Position numbers and translations under genes: made by a program
Assembly (NCBI GenBank): GCA_046313675.1
Contig: JBKBXU010000202.1
Span: 1 to 8,487, forward strand
Direction: 5' to 3'
Length of the DNA: 8,487 bases
Source: JBKBXU01 sp046313675
GTDB lineage: Bacteria; Bacteroidota; Bacteroidia; Cytophagales; Cytophagaceae
Notes under the pieces: generated by a model
What the model saw: the letters and a program-made list of their open reading frames with translations, nothing else
Told to the model about the DNA's origin: nothing
Databases searched by the model: none
In this document: in pieces, positions 1 through 5,772 of the stretch
Layout of the letters: the number at the start of each line of letters is the position of its first letter
Position numbering within the stretch: the stretch's first letter is position 1

Positions 1-741
1 TGCTCCTGCCACGAGCAAGCCCATATCCAGGGATACGATGGTTTTAGACTTTAGATTTTCAGGAACGTCGCCCTGAACAATTCGTTGAGCAAGCCCTTCT
101 ACTATGGCGGTTTTTCCCACACCGGGTTCTCCCAAAAGAATGGGATTGTTTTTTGTTCTTCTGGAAAGGATCTGTAACACCCTTCTTATTTCTTCATCTC
201 TTCCTATAAACGGATCGATTTTACCCGCTTTTGCTAAAGAATTTAGATTTTTGGAATACCTTTCCAATGAACGGTATTTGGCTTCTGCATTTTGATCGGT
301 AACTTTTGATCCTCCGCGTAATTCTTTAATCGCTGAATTCAGATCTTTCTCATTTATTCCGGATTCTTTTAGTAGCCTGGCGGTTGCGTCTTTACCTTTT
401 AATAGCCCTAATAACAGATGCTCTACGGCAACATATTCATCCCCAAAATCCTTTAATAGATTTGTTGCCTGTTGGAGGGTTTGGGCAGCTTCATTGGATA
501 AATAGGGATTGCCTCCGCTAACCTTTGGATAGCCTATTATTATATCGTCCAACTTTTCCATAAGTTGGTGCTTTTGAATATTAAGTTTTTTCAGGAGAAA
601 ACCAGTGGCATTCTCATCGCTGCTAAGAATTGCTTTGAGAATGTGGCCTGTTTCAATTGCCTGCTGTTGGTTTCCCCCGGCAATTTCAGTGGCTTTTTGT
701 ATAACCTCCTGGGCTTTTATGGTATAGTTGTTAAAATTCAT
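1..741 (-). CDS. clpB: ATP-dependent disaggregase ClpB, N-terminal part (cut by window edge)
   Basis: This is the first 247 codons of ClpB, the cytoplasmic AAA+ disaggregase that works with DnaK/DnaJ/GrpE to pull apart heat-aggregated proteins. The ATG at 741 opens with MNFNNYTIKAQEVIQKA, the usual start of Bacteroidota ClpB. Residues 1 to about 145 form the double Clp-repeat N domain. After a linker comes the entry to the first nucleotide-binding domain, with IDPFIGRDEEIRR and the Walker A motif GEPGVGKT at residues 204-211, close to its position in E. coli ClpB. The last visible residues are SLDMGLLVAGA, so the rest (about 600 residues in the family, including the M domain and second AAA+ domain) lies to the left of the window. 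ClpA and ClpC share this architecture, but the N-terminus and NBD1 wording fit ClpB best. The reading frame is intact throughout. Confidence 0.95.
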   Translation of the reverse strand, partial: MNFNNYTIKAQEVIQKATEIAGGNQQQAIETGHILKAILSSDENATGFLLKKLNIQKHQLMEKLDDIIIGYPKVSGGNPYLSNEAAQTLQQATNLLKDFGDEYVAVEHLLLGLLKGKDATARLLKESGINEKDLNSAIKELRGGSKVTDQNAEAKYRSLERYSKNLNSLAKAGKIDPFIGRDEEIRRVLQILSRRTKNNPILLGEPGVGKTAIVEGLAQRIVQGDVPENLKSKTIVSLDMGLLVAGA

Positions 742-786
742 AGAAGTAATGTTTATTTCCTGATATCTTAATATCAAAATAGTTTC

Positions 787-794
787 CAAATATA
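787..794 (-). promoter_or_regulatory. Candidate -7 box of clpB
   Basis: The minus strand reads TATATTTG here, a perfect match to the Bacteroidota -7 consensus TAnnTTTG. Transcription would start near 781 and give a leader of about 40 nt before the clpB ATG. No TTG is visible at the expected -33 distance, so the promoter may be weak, activator-dependent or not real. Confidence 0.35.
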
Positions 795-887
795 AAAGAC
801 TGCCATTTTGGCTTTTTTGTCTAAAATATTTAAAACAAACAGGACATTTTGGCGCAACTTGCCTGGATTTACTATAGATTAAAAATG

Positions 888-924
888 AAAAAAAGAACAG
901 AATGTTTTCTATTCTGTTCTTTTT
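888..924 (-). terminator. Rho-independent terminator of the outer-membrane protein gene
   Basis: A perfect 14-bp inverted repeat (arms 890-903 and 911-924, 7-nt loop) lies about 20 bp after the stop codon of the beta-barrel gene. Read on the minus strand, the stem ends in a run of seven T, as in an intrinsic terminator. The A-run on the other side makes it symmetric, so it could also stop transcription on the plus strand. It isolates the beta-barrel gene from clpB downstream, so clpB needs its own promoter. Confidence 0.8.
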
Positions 925-945
925 AAAGCTTGTTCGGCTACTTTA

Positions 946-1698
946 TTACCACTTTTGGGAAGGGCATGTGAGGCATTTTCCTCCGAGTCTGTAACTAATG
1001 CCCATAAGGAAGCCTACTGTAAAATTATGGCTTGAGCCACGGTTAGGGTCACCGTAATAGTATAAAGGCTCATCCATATAGGTAGCTTTTTTGTTTTCCA
1101 TGTCGGTAAAACTAAAGTCTGACCGGATTCCCCCCGTAACGGTTAACGTCCTGGTTATTCTGAAGTCCAGGCCAAAACCAAGCACTCCATCAATGGTGAG
1201 CCGGGCATAATGATCATTGCTTGAGTGGGGTAAGTCATAATAGGTTGAGTTTCCATAGTTTCTCCACACAACAACTCCTCCTTCGCCTTTTAATAAATAG
1301 CTTAATTGGGGGCCGGCATATAAATGGAAACTCATTTTCCGGTCAATTGGCATGCTGTATTTTATTACTAATGGTAATTTAAGATAGTCCAACCTTTTCT
1401 TTCCTTTCCATTCCCTTGTCTCACTTCCGGCAGGAATTTCAGATTTAAATTTTTGATTGTGGCTGTTATAAAGTACGCCGGTTTGTAGGGCGAATCTATT
1501 ATTGAAATGATAGGTAAAGGTTAAACCTGTTGCTCCTGCAAAAGTCAAACGATTTTGGTATATAGGGTCATTATGGGAGAAGTTTATTATTGACGTAACT
1601 TGTGGTACATAAATGAGACCGATTTCAATATTGTCCTGAGCATTGACTTGAGAAATACCAAAACATAAAAAAGATAAAAGCAATAAAAGTCTTTTCAT
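946..1698 (-). CDS. Outer-membrane beta-barrel protein, PorT-like family
   Basis: A 250-residue secreted protein, probably an eight- to ten-strand beta-barrel of the OMP_b-brl_2/PorT-like type common in Bacteroidota outer membranes. MKRLLLLLSFLCFGISQVNA is a signal peptide with likely cleavage after A20. The mature part shows alternating polar/aromatic strands typical of barrels, such as LTFTYHFNNRFALQTGVLYN, LKLPLVIKYSM, FHLYAGPQLSYLL and HNFTVGFLMGISYRLGG. The start is placed at ATG 1698: the frame extends upstream only to a TTG at 1704 (TTG-GAT-ATG), and the signal peptide begins naturally at the ATG. After the last strand is a short tail with two cysteines spaced C-x-x-C (residues 242 and 245), ending in W250. 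The specific function is unknown; such barrels include adhesins, porin-like proteins and stress-induced proteins. It is monocistronic, with its own terminator. Confidence 0.8.
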   Translation of the reverse strand: MKRLLLLLSFLCFGISQVNAQDNIEIGLIYVPQVTSIINFSHNDPIYQNRLTFAGATGLTFTYHFNNRFALQTGVLYNSHNQKFKSEIPAGSETREWKGKKRLDYLKLPLVIKYSMPIDRKMSFHLYAGPQLSYLLKGEGGVVVWRNYGNSTYYDLPHSSNDHYARLTIDGVLGFGLDFRITRTLTVTGGIRSDFSFTDMENKKATYMDEPLYYYGDPNRGSSHNFTVGFLMGISYRLGGKCLTCPSQKW

Positions 1699-1723
1699 AT
1701 CCAAAACGCTTATTTGTGCTTCT

Positions 1724-1731
1724 CAAAATTA
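1724..1731 (-). promoter_or_regulatory. Candidate -7 box of the beta-barrel gene
   Basis: The minus strand reads TAATTTTG, matching TAnnTTTG. Transcription would begin near 1718, leaving a leader of about 20 nt before the ATG at 1698. There is no clear TTG at the -33 position, so the call rests on the -7 match and its spacing to the gene. Confidence 0.35.
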
Positions 1732-1969
1732 TTAAAAAATTTCTGATTATTGTATTAAAAATTTAAAATTATAGTTCGTGTAAATTGACCCATAAGTGAT
1801 CAATTCATGTTTTAGTCAAGGTTTTATCGGTTTTATTTAAATAGATAAAGGGCTATGATGCTAAAAATTTAAAACTCAAATGCATCGTTTTTGTTTAGAA
1901 AATGAGGGGTTCCTAAACTTCGGATTTTTAAAAATTTCTAAAAGGAAATTGATTTATTGGGAGTCTTCC

Positions 1970-2004
1970 TTTGTTAAATATGAAGCTTAATATGTATATC
2001 TTTG
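1970..2004 (+). promoter_or_regulatory. rlmN promoter (TTTG / TATCTTTG)
   Basis: A -33 element TTTG (1970-1973) is followed after 23 bp by TATCTTTG (1997-2004), a full match to the Bacteroidota -7 box TAnnTTTG. The spacing is at the upper end of the 17-23 bp range I recall for Flavobacterium. The predicted start of transcription, some 5-7 nt beyond the box, falls on or next to the rlmN ATG at 2010. The TTG at 1971, which could be taken for an upstream start codon in the same frame, is explained as part of the -33 box. Confidence 0.55.
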
Positions 2005-2009
2005 TAATT

Positions 2010-3059
2010 ATGCCATCAGCTTCCGTAAAATCCGACATTCGAAAATTTACACTTGATCAGCTTAAGGGGTTTTTTAAAGATCAGGGAGATCAGGTTTTCA
2101 GAGCCAAACAGGTTTACCAATGGCTTTGGGAAAAGTCATGTGTATCTTTTGAAGAGATGACGAATCTTTCCATTAAGACCAGAGAGTTATTAAAACAGCA
2201 TTTTGAAATACACCCTTTGGAAGTGTCTAAAAAACAGGTGAGTTCCGATGGTACCATAAAATCTGCCTTTAAGTTATATGACGGAAATCTGGTAGAAGGG
2301 GTGTTGATTCCCGCTGATGATCGTATGACAGCCTGTGTGTCTTCCCAGGTAGGCTGTTCCCTTACCTGTAAGTTTTGTGCCACAGGCTATATGGATCGAA
2401 AGCGTAACCTGGAGCCGGCTGAAATTTATGATCAGGTGGTAGCCATTAAGAACCAATGTCAGGAACATTATGGGAAACCTTTAACTAATATTGTTTTCAT
2501 GGGGATGGGTGAGCCTTTATTAAACTATGCTAATGTATTAAAATCCATTGAGCATTTGACATCTGAATACGGCTTACATATGTCTCCGAAGCGAATTACT
2601 TTGTCGACGGCAGGTATTGCAAAGATGATTACCAAGCTTGCAGATGATCAGGTGAAGTTCAACCTTGCTCTTTCCCTGCATGCTGCAAACGATGAAAAAA
2701 GGGATAAAATTATGCCCATAAATGAATCAAATACTCTGGTAGCTTTGCGCGATGCGTTGAAGTATTTTTATAGTAAAACCGGTAATAAAATAACCTTTGA
2801 GTACATTGTCTTTAATAATTTTAACGATTCCCTTGAAGATGCGAGAGAGCTTTATGCTTTTACAAAACATGTTCCAGCCAAAGTTAATATTATTGAATAC
2901 AATCCCATTGCAGAGGCAGACTTCAAGAATACTCAGGAAGAAAGGTTGCTAGCATTTAAAAATTATCTCGAAAATAAAGGTGTTGTGGTAAACATCAGAA
3001 GAAGCCGGGGTAAAGATATTGATGCGGCTTGTGGTCAGTTGGCAAATAAAAGTGATTAA
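2010..3059 (+). CDS. rlmN: Dual-specificity 23S rRNA/tRNA adenine C2-methyltransferase RlmN
   Basis: A radical-SAM enzyme that methylates C2 of A2503 in 23S rRNA and, in this family, A37 of some tRNAs, supporting translational accuracy. The 349 residues match family length. Residues 1 to about 100 form the N-terminal RNA-binding domain (FRAKQVYQWLWEK). The radical-SAM cluster motif C-x3-C-x2-C is C116, C120 and C123 in VGCSLTCKFCATG. MGMGEPLLNY is the SAM-binding segment, and C341 in DIDAACGQLA corresponds to the conserved C-terminal cysteine that forms the methylated protein-RNA intermediate. This CxxxCxxC plus C-terminal cysteine set also occurs in Cfr, but the wording (ATGYMDRKRNL, GQLA ending) fits RlmN. 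I chose ATG 2010 because MPSASVKSDIRKFTLDQL aligns with family N-termini. The frame runs up to TTG 1971, but that codon lies within the promoter. No Shine-Dalgarno sequence is visible. Confidence 0.95.
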   Translation: MPSASVKSDIRKFTLDQLKGFFKDQGDQVFRAKQVYQWLWEKSCVSFEEMTNLSIKTRELLKQHFEIHPLEVSKKQVSSDGTIKSAFKLYDGNLVEGVLIPADDRMTACVSSQVGCSLTCKFCATGYMDRKRNLEPAEIYDQVVAIKNQCQEHYGKPLTNIVFMGMGEPLLNYANVLKSIEHLTSEYGLHMSPKRITLSTAGIAKMITKLADDQVKFNLALSLHAANDEKRDKIMPINESNTLVALRDALKYFYSKTGNKITFEYIVFNNFNDSLEDARELYAFTKHVPAKVNIIEYNPIAEADFKNTQEERLLAFKNYLENKGVVVNIRRSRGKDIDAACGQLANKSD

Positions 3060-3200
3060 AAGGCTTTCTGGTTATTTTTTATTTAATTCTTTGTAAAATT
3101 AAATATTGACTTTTATGATTTAGGAATTAAACATTTTTTCTATATTTCGTTTAAAATGCCAGTATTAAACTGTAAAAAACTCACAAATAACGTACACATT

Positions 3201-3259
3201 ATGAAAACAATTTTTACAAATTTAAGATCAGTGGTTTTATTATCATTGATAATTTTTGC
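3201..3259 (+). CDS. N-terminus of a secreted or lipoprotein gene, cut by the assembly gap
   Basis: The ATG at 3201 opens a reading frame that reads MKTIFTNLRSVVLLSLIIFA and then enters the run of N. A basic start followed by a 12-residue hydrophobic core is a typical export signal, and a lipobox or signal-peptidase site would lie just inside the gap. No stop occurs before the gap. After the gap every forward frame meets a stop before 3309, so the fragment cannot simply be joined to the ORF at 3324 as the sequence stands. It may nevertheless be the missing 5' end of that gene if the contig end is wrong. A near-consensus -7 box (TATATTTC, 3141-3148) lies upstream without a clear -33 box. The product cannot be named. 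Confidence 0.5.
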
Positions 3260-3269
3260 NNNNNNNNNN
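3260..3269. other. Assembly gap (10 N)
   Basis: Ten consecutive N mark a gap between two contigs. The round number suggests a placeholder, so the real distance, and any sequence inside it, is unknown. The flanks are very A/T rich. The gap interrupts the signal-peptide ORF at 3201. Confidence 0.95.
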
Positions 3270-3323
3270 TAAAAAAACACTTTTCAGTTAAACAGGTCCC
3301 TTAATTAAAAAACAAACAACTCC

Positions 3324-3725
3324 ATGGCATCGTCTTCTGTATATCCTGAAGCAGTGGCATCTATGGGTAATGATCAAGCTGTTACTTTAGAGAACAATCG
3401 GTCTGATTTAAAAGAAGAAATGAAAGAGTCAGCTGTTGAGCAAAATCAAAAATTCACCCGAAATCATAAGCCCGGCCTTGCAGAGAAAGGGGCCATGGCT
3501 CTTGCAAAAAAGAAGCTTAAGAAAATTCAGAAATTAGATTCTGACAATGAGTTGAAAGAGGGGGCAGAAAGCAAGGTTCAGATGAACCAATATTTGAGAA
3601 TTGGATTGATTATTATGATTGTTGGATTAATCTTAAGTTTGTTGCCTATATTCTGGTATATTGGAGGTGTTATTTTTGTTGTTGGTTTGATTATAGCACT
3701 TTACGGCTTATTGCTGGAGTTGTAA
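3324..3725 (+). CDS. Hypothetical membrane protein with two C-terminal transmembrane segments (start uncertain)
   Basis: I do not recognise this 133-residue protein. Residues 1-40 are polar and acidic. Residues 45-72 are basic (KPGLAEKG, then AKKKLKKIQKL) and probably helical. From residue 91 on it is hydrophobic: YLRIGLIIMIVGLILSLLP, a short turn, then WYIGGVIFVVGLIIALYGLL, giving a helical hairpin with glycines spaced through both helices. The protein ends two residues later. The visible start ATG-GCA-TCG-TCT (MASSSVYPEAVASMG) has no signal peptide and reads like the interior of a mature lipoprotein, so the true start may lie in or across the gap. An in-frame TAA at 3306-3308 argues against that unless the contig end is in error. 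It ends 30 bp before a strong terminator, so it is the last gene of its transcript. Inner-membrane anchoring by the hairpin is inferred. Confidence 0.65.
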   Translation: MASSSVYPEAVASMGNDQAVTLENNRSDLKEEMKESAVEQNQKFTRNHKPGLAEKGAMALAKKKLKKIQKLDSDNELKEGAESKVQMNQYLRIGLIIMIVGLILSLLPIFWYIGGVIFVVGLIIALYGLLLEL

Positions 3726-3755
3726 TAAGATAATTATAAAAACTTTACTAAATTT

Positions 3756-3782
3756 AAGCCCGGTAAAATCCGGGCTTTTTTT
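3756..3782 (+). terminator. Rho-independent terminator touching the next start codon
   Basis: An 8-bp perfect stem (AAGCCCGG 3756-3763 with CCGGGCTT 3770-3777), a six-base loop TAAAAT and a run of seven T (3776-3782) form a textbook intrinsic terminator for the membrane-protein gene at 3324. Its last T is immediately followed by the ATG of the next gene, so any transcript that enters that gene from upstream must read through the hairpin. Confidence 0.85.
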
Positions 3783-4025
3783 ATGAACTTTCAGGAATAT
3801 TGTAAATCAAAAAAGATAGATGTTGTTGCTTTCCAAAAAGGGAGTCCTGAGCAATTCAGAGAATGGAGGCAATTATTTGATCAGGTTCATCCGGATAGCT
3901 TTACAGAGCAGAAGAAGTTTCTTATTAATGCGGTGAGAAGAAAGTACCTATTTCGTGAAGAAGAGAAGCTGGATCAGCCGGTGGAACGAAAAACTGTAAA
4001 GCCGGTAATTAAACCCAAAAAGTAA
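3783..4025 (+). CDS. Conserved-looking small protein, 80 aa, function unknown
   Basis: An 80-residue soluble protein with no signal or membrane segment. MNFQEYCKSKKIDVVAFQKG, then EWRQLFDQVHPDSFTEQKKF and LINAVRRKYLF, resembles short uncharacterised Bacteroidota proteins I recall that combine a KKID...F start with a HPxSFT...K...IRRKY block; this is memory, not a search. The C-terminal 20 residues are basic, proline-containing and probably disordered (PVERKTVKPVIKPKK). Only one ATG is present, at 3783, and the family-like N-terminus begins there, so the start is probably right even though it lies directly against the terminator T-run with no room for a leader. It converges with cdaA, the two stop codons being 2 nt apart. 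RNA or nucleic-acid binding would suit the charge but is speculation. Confidence 0.7.
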   Translation: MNFQEYCKSKKIDVVAFQKGSPEQFREWRQLFDQVHPDSFTEQKKFLINAVRRKYLFREEEKLDQPVERKTVKPVIKPKK

Positions 4026-4027
4026 TA

Positions 4028-4864
4028 TTATTTTTCTTCCTCTTCCTCTTCAGGGATGGCTTTTTCTTCTTCCTCATAGAGATAATGTGTCAACTTTTGC
4101 TTCAATTCGTTTTTTGAAAGATTGGAGATTATATTTCCATTTACGGCCAGAGAAATTTGTCCTGTTTCCTCTGAAACAATTAAAACAATGGCATCGGTGA
4201 CTTCTGTCATTCCAATGGCAGAACGATGCCTTAAGCCATATTGAGCAGGTAAATTGTCGGCCTCAGAAACAGGGAGGATGCACCTTGCAGCTTTAATTTT
4301 GCCATTAGCTACAATAACAGCACCATCGTGCAAAGGACTGTGTTTTTGAAAAATGGCCAATAATAATCTTTTTGAAATACTGGCGTCTATCAGATCTCCT
4401 GATTCGGCATAGAATTTCAGTTCTGAACTTTTGGCGAAAACAATCAAAGCGCCGGTGTTTGTTCCTCCAAGGATTTTAGCTGCCTCAATTATAGGTGTAA
4501 GATCAAGGCGCCCATGGTGCAGCCGTTTTTTCCATGGCCAGGATTTAAAAAACCGGTCATTATTAAAAGCGGTGGTTTTGCCTACTAAAAGTAAAAATTT
4601 TCGAATTTCCTGCTGAAATAAAATTAGTGCCGCAATTACACCAACATTAATAAATTGCCCCAAAATGGAGGTAAGAAGCTCCATTTTTACAGCATTTACG
4701 ATCAAGTATACGAGGTAAATTGACAGAACCCCAAGGAAAATTTTAACGGCAATACTTCCCTGTAAAAGCTGATATAGCTGGTATAGCAAATAACTGACCA
4801 GCAGGATGTCAATAATGTCTATCCAACTTACATCTATAAAGCCTATTTTAAATAAAAAAGTCAA
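4028..4864 (-). CDS. cdaA: Diadenylate cyclase CdaA (c-di-AMP synthase), TTG start
   Basis: A membrane-bound enzyme that condenses two ATP into c-di-AMP, the second messenger for potassium, osmotic and cell-wall control. Three membrane helices occupy about residues 15-30, 38-58 and 66-84. The DAC (DisA_N) domain follows at about 115-250, with the catalytic motifs HDGA (179-182) and RHR (212-214, in LRHRSAIG) intact. The length of 278 fits CdaA. The C-terminus is an acidic tail (EEEEKAIPEEEEEEK, 264-278). The start is TTG at 4864: no ATG occurs in frame before M61, which would remove the membrane part, and an in-frame stop lies just upstream at 4877-4879. The TTG overlaps the folP stop as TTGA, so translation is probably coupled to folP. 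No CdaR-like regulator or glmM lies next to it, unlike in Firmicutes. Confidence 0.9.
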   Translation of the reverse strand: MTFLFKIGFIDVSWIDIIDILLVSYLLYQLYQLLQGSIAVKIFLGVLSIYLVYLIVNAVKMELLTSILGQFINVGVIAALILFQQEIRKFLLLVGKTTAFNNDRFFKSWPWKKRLHHGRLDLTPIIEAAKILGGTNTGALIVFAKSSELKFYAESGDLIDASISKRLLLAIFQKHSPLHDGAVIVANGKIKAARCILPVSEADNLPAQYGLRHRSAIGMTEVTDAIVLIVSEETGQISLAVNGNIISNLSKNELKQKLTHYLYEEEEKAIPEEEEEEK

Positions 4865-5772
4865 TGGTATATTCTGTTATATAATTTTATGGCCTCTGCA
4901 GCCGCTTTTACATCATGAACCCTAAGAATACTTGCGCCGTTCATTAGTGAAATTGTATTTAAAATGCTTGTCCCATTCAAACTTTCTTCAGGGTCTGTTT
5001 CTAAGGTTTTATAAATAAAAGACTTTCTGGACAAGCCTACAAGTATAGGATAGTTCAAAATGTTTAAATAATTCAGTTTACGCAGGATTTCAAAATTATG
5101 GTCTGCAGTTTTGGCAAAACCTATTCCCGGGTCAATTATGATATCTTTAACTCCTGCTAAATATAATTCCTTAATTTTAATATGGAAGTATGTTAGGAGG
5201 TCTTTCATCAGATTGTCATAATTAGTTAATGCTTTCATGGTTTGAGGAGTTCCCCTCATATGCATTAAAATGTAAGGAACTTGTAATTTTCCTATGGTAG
5301 GAATCATTTCCCTGTCCAAAGATCCACCGGATACATCGTTAATGATGGCAGCACCGGCATTTATGCCAGCTTCTGCCACCTCTGCCCGGAAAGTGTCCAC
5401 AGAAATAATGGATTCGGGAAAATGACGGGCGATTGTCTCAATGGCAGGCAGCACTCTGCTTTTTTCTTGCTGAATTGAAATATCATCTGCACCGGGTCTG
5501 GTAGAATAGCCTCCGCAATCCAGAATAGCGGCTCCTTCAGAAAGCATTTTTTCTGCTTGTTCCAATATTTGTTTTTCGTCCTGTCTGCGACTGTTAACGT
5601 AGAACGAATCCGGGGTAATATTAATAATGCCCATTACCACAGGTTTTGTAAGATCCAAAATCCTGCCTCTACAGTTTAATGTTTTTTTTGAATAAAAAAC
5701 TGTATCTTTCGGTTCGGTATTTATTTCTTTATTCAGATATATTTCAATAAAAGTGGCGACTAAAACAATCAC
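4861..5772 (-). CDS. folP: Dihydropteroate synthase FolP (5' end uncertain)
   Basis: It condenses 4-aminobenzoate with dihydropterin pyrophosphate to dihydropteroate in folate synthesis, in the cytoplasm, and is the target of sulfonamides. Numbering from the GTG at 5772 (303 aa), the TIM-barrel motifs are MGIINITPDSF (47-57), DCGGYSTRPGAD (85-96), INDVSGG (144-150), YILMHMRGTPQTM (167-179), IDPGIGFAKT (213-222), LVGLSRKSF (244-252) and RVHDVKAA (284-291). All key loops are present and the sulfonamide-site residues look wild type. The start is a problem: there is no ATG in any frame between the upstream region and M47, and the first family-like residues (KKTLNCRG) begin at about residue 29. 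GTG 5772 is the only conventional alternative start, but the best promoter predicts transcription beginning just downstream of it; CTG at 5736 or an ATT/ATA codon would be alternatives. It is followed by cdaA in the same transcript. Confidence 0.88.
   Translation of the reverse strand: MIVLVATFIEIYLNKEINTEPKDTVFYSKKTLNCRGRILDLTKPVVMGIINITPDSFYVNSRRQDEKQILEQAEKMLSEGAAILDCGGYSTRPGADDISIQQEKSRVLPAIETIARHFPESIISVDTFRAEVAEAGINAGAAIINDVSGGSLDREMIPTIGKLQVPYILMHMRGTPQTMKALTNYDNLMKDLLTYFHIKIKELYLAGVKDIIIDPGIGFAKTADHNFEILRKLNYLNILNYPILVGLSRKSFIYKTLETDPEESLNGTSILNTISLMNGASILRVHDVKAAAEAIKLYNRIYH
5738..5745 (+). promoter_or_regulatory. Candidate -7 box of the DUF1599 operon
   Basis: TATATTTC matches TAnnTTTG at seven of eight positions and ends 7 bp before the GTG at 5753, so the transcript would be nearly leaderless. 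A TTCG at 5713-5716 is a poor -33 candidate at about the right distance. The box lies within the folP 5' region. Confidence 0.35.

Larger units (their letters stand above)
1699..2009. other. 311-bp divergent intergenic region between beta-barrel gene and rlmN
   Basis: This AT-rich spacer holds no convincing gene. It carries the candidate -7 box of the beta-barrel gene at its left end and the rlmN promoter at its right end. A 6-bp inverted repeat (AATTGA 1783-1788 / TCAATT 1800-1805) and a chance-length 36-codon ORF (1880-1990) are the only other structures I see. Confidence 0.7.

Noticed and set aside
104..771. Plus-strand open frames at 104-295 and 565-771
   Set aside because: They lie antisense to clpB, whose frame is intact and recognisable.
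802..818. GCCA/TGGC mini-hairpin followed by T-run upstream of clpB
   Set aside because: A stem of only four pairs with a 3-nt loop is too weak for a terminator, and no plus-strand gene ends there.
1699..1704. TTG start two codons upstream of the beta-barrel ATG
   Set aside because: The signal peptide begins naturally at ATG 1698.
1783..1805. Inverted repeat AATTGA / TCAATT with an 11-nt spacer
   Set aside because: Six-base AT-rich arms are expected by chance, and there is no second copy or nearby regulator.
1880..1990. 36-codon plus-strand ORF starting MHRFCLENEGF upstream of rlmN
   Set aside because: Short enough to arise by chance in AT-rich DNA, has no promoter box or family resemblance, and overlaps the rlmN promoter.
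1971..2009. TTG-initiated 13-residue extension of RlmN
   Set aside because: The TTG coincides with the -33 box and the extension has no family resemblance; ATG 2010 fits better.
2114..2468. Minus-strand open frames inside rlmN
   Set aside because: Shadows of rlmN with no family-like sequence.
3201..3725. One continuous gene across the N run
   Set aside because: In-frame TAA codons at 3270-3272 and 3306-3308 block it as sequenced; kept only as a possibility tied to an assembly error.
4431..4616. Plus-strand open frame inside cdaA
   Set aside because: Antisense shadow of the DAC and linker coding region.
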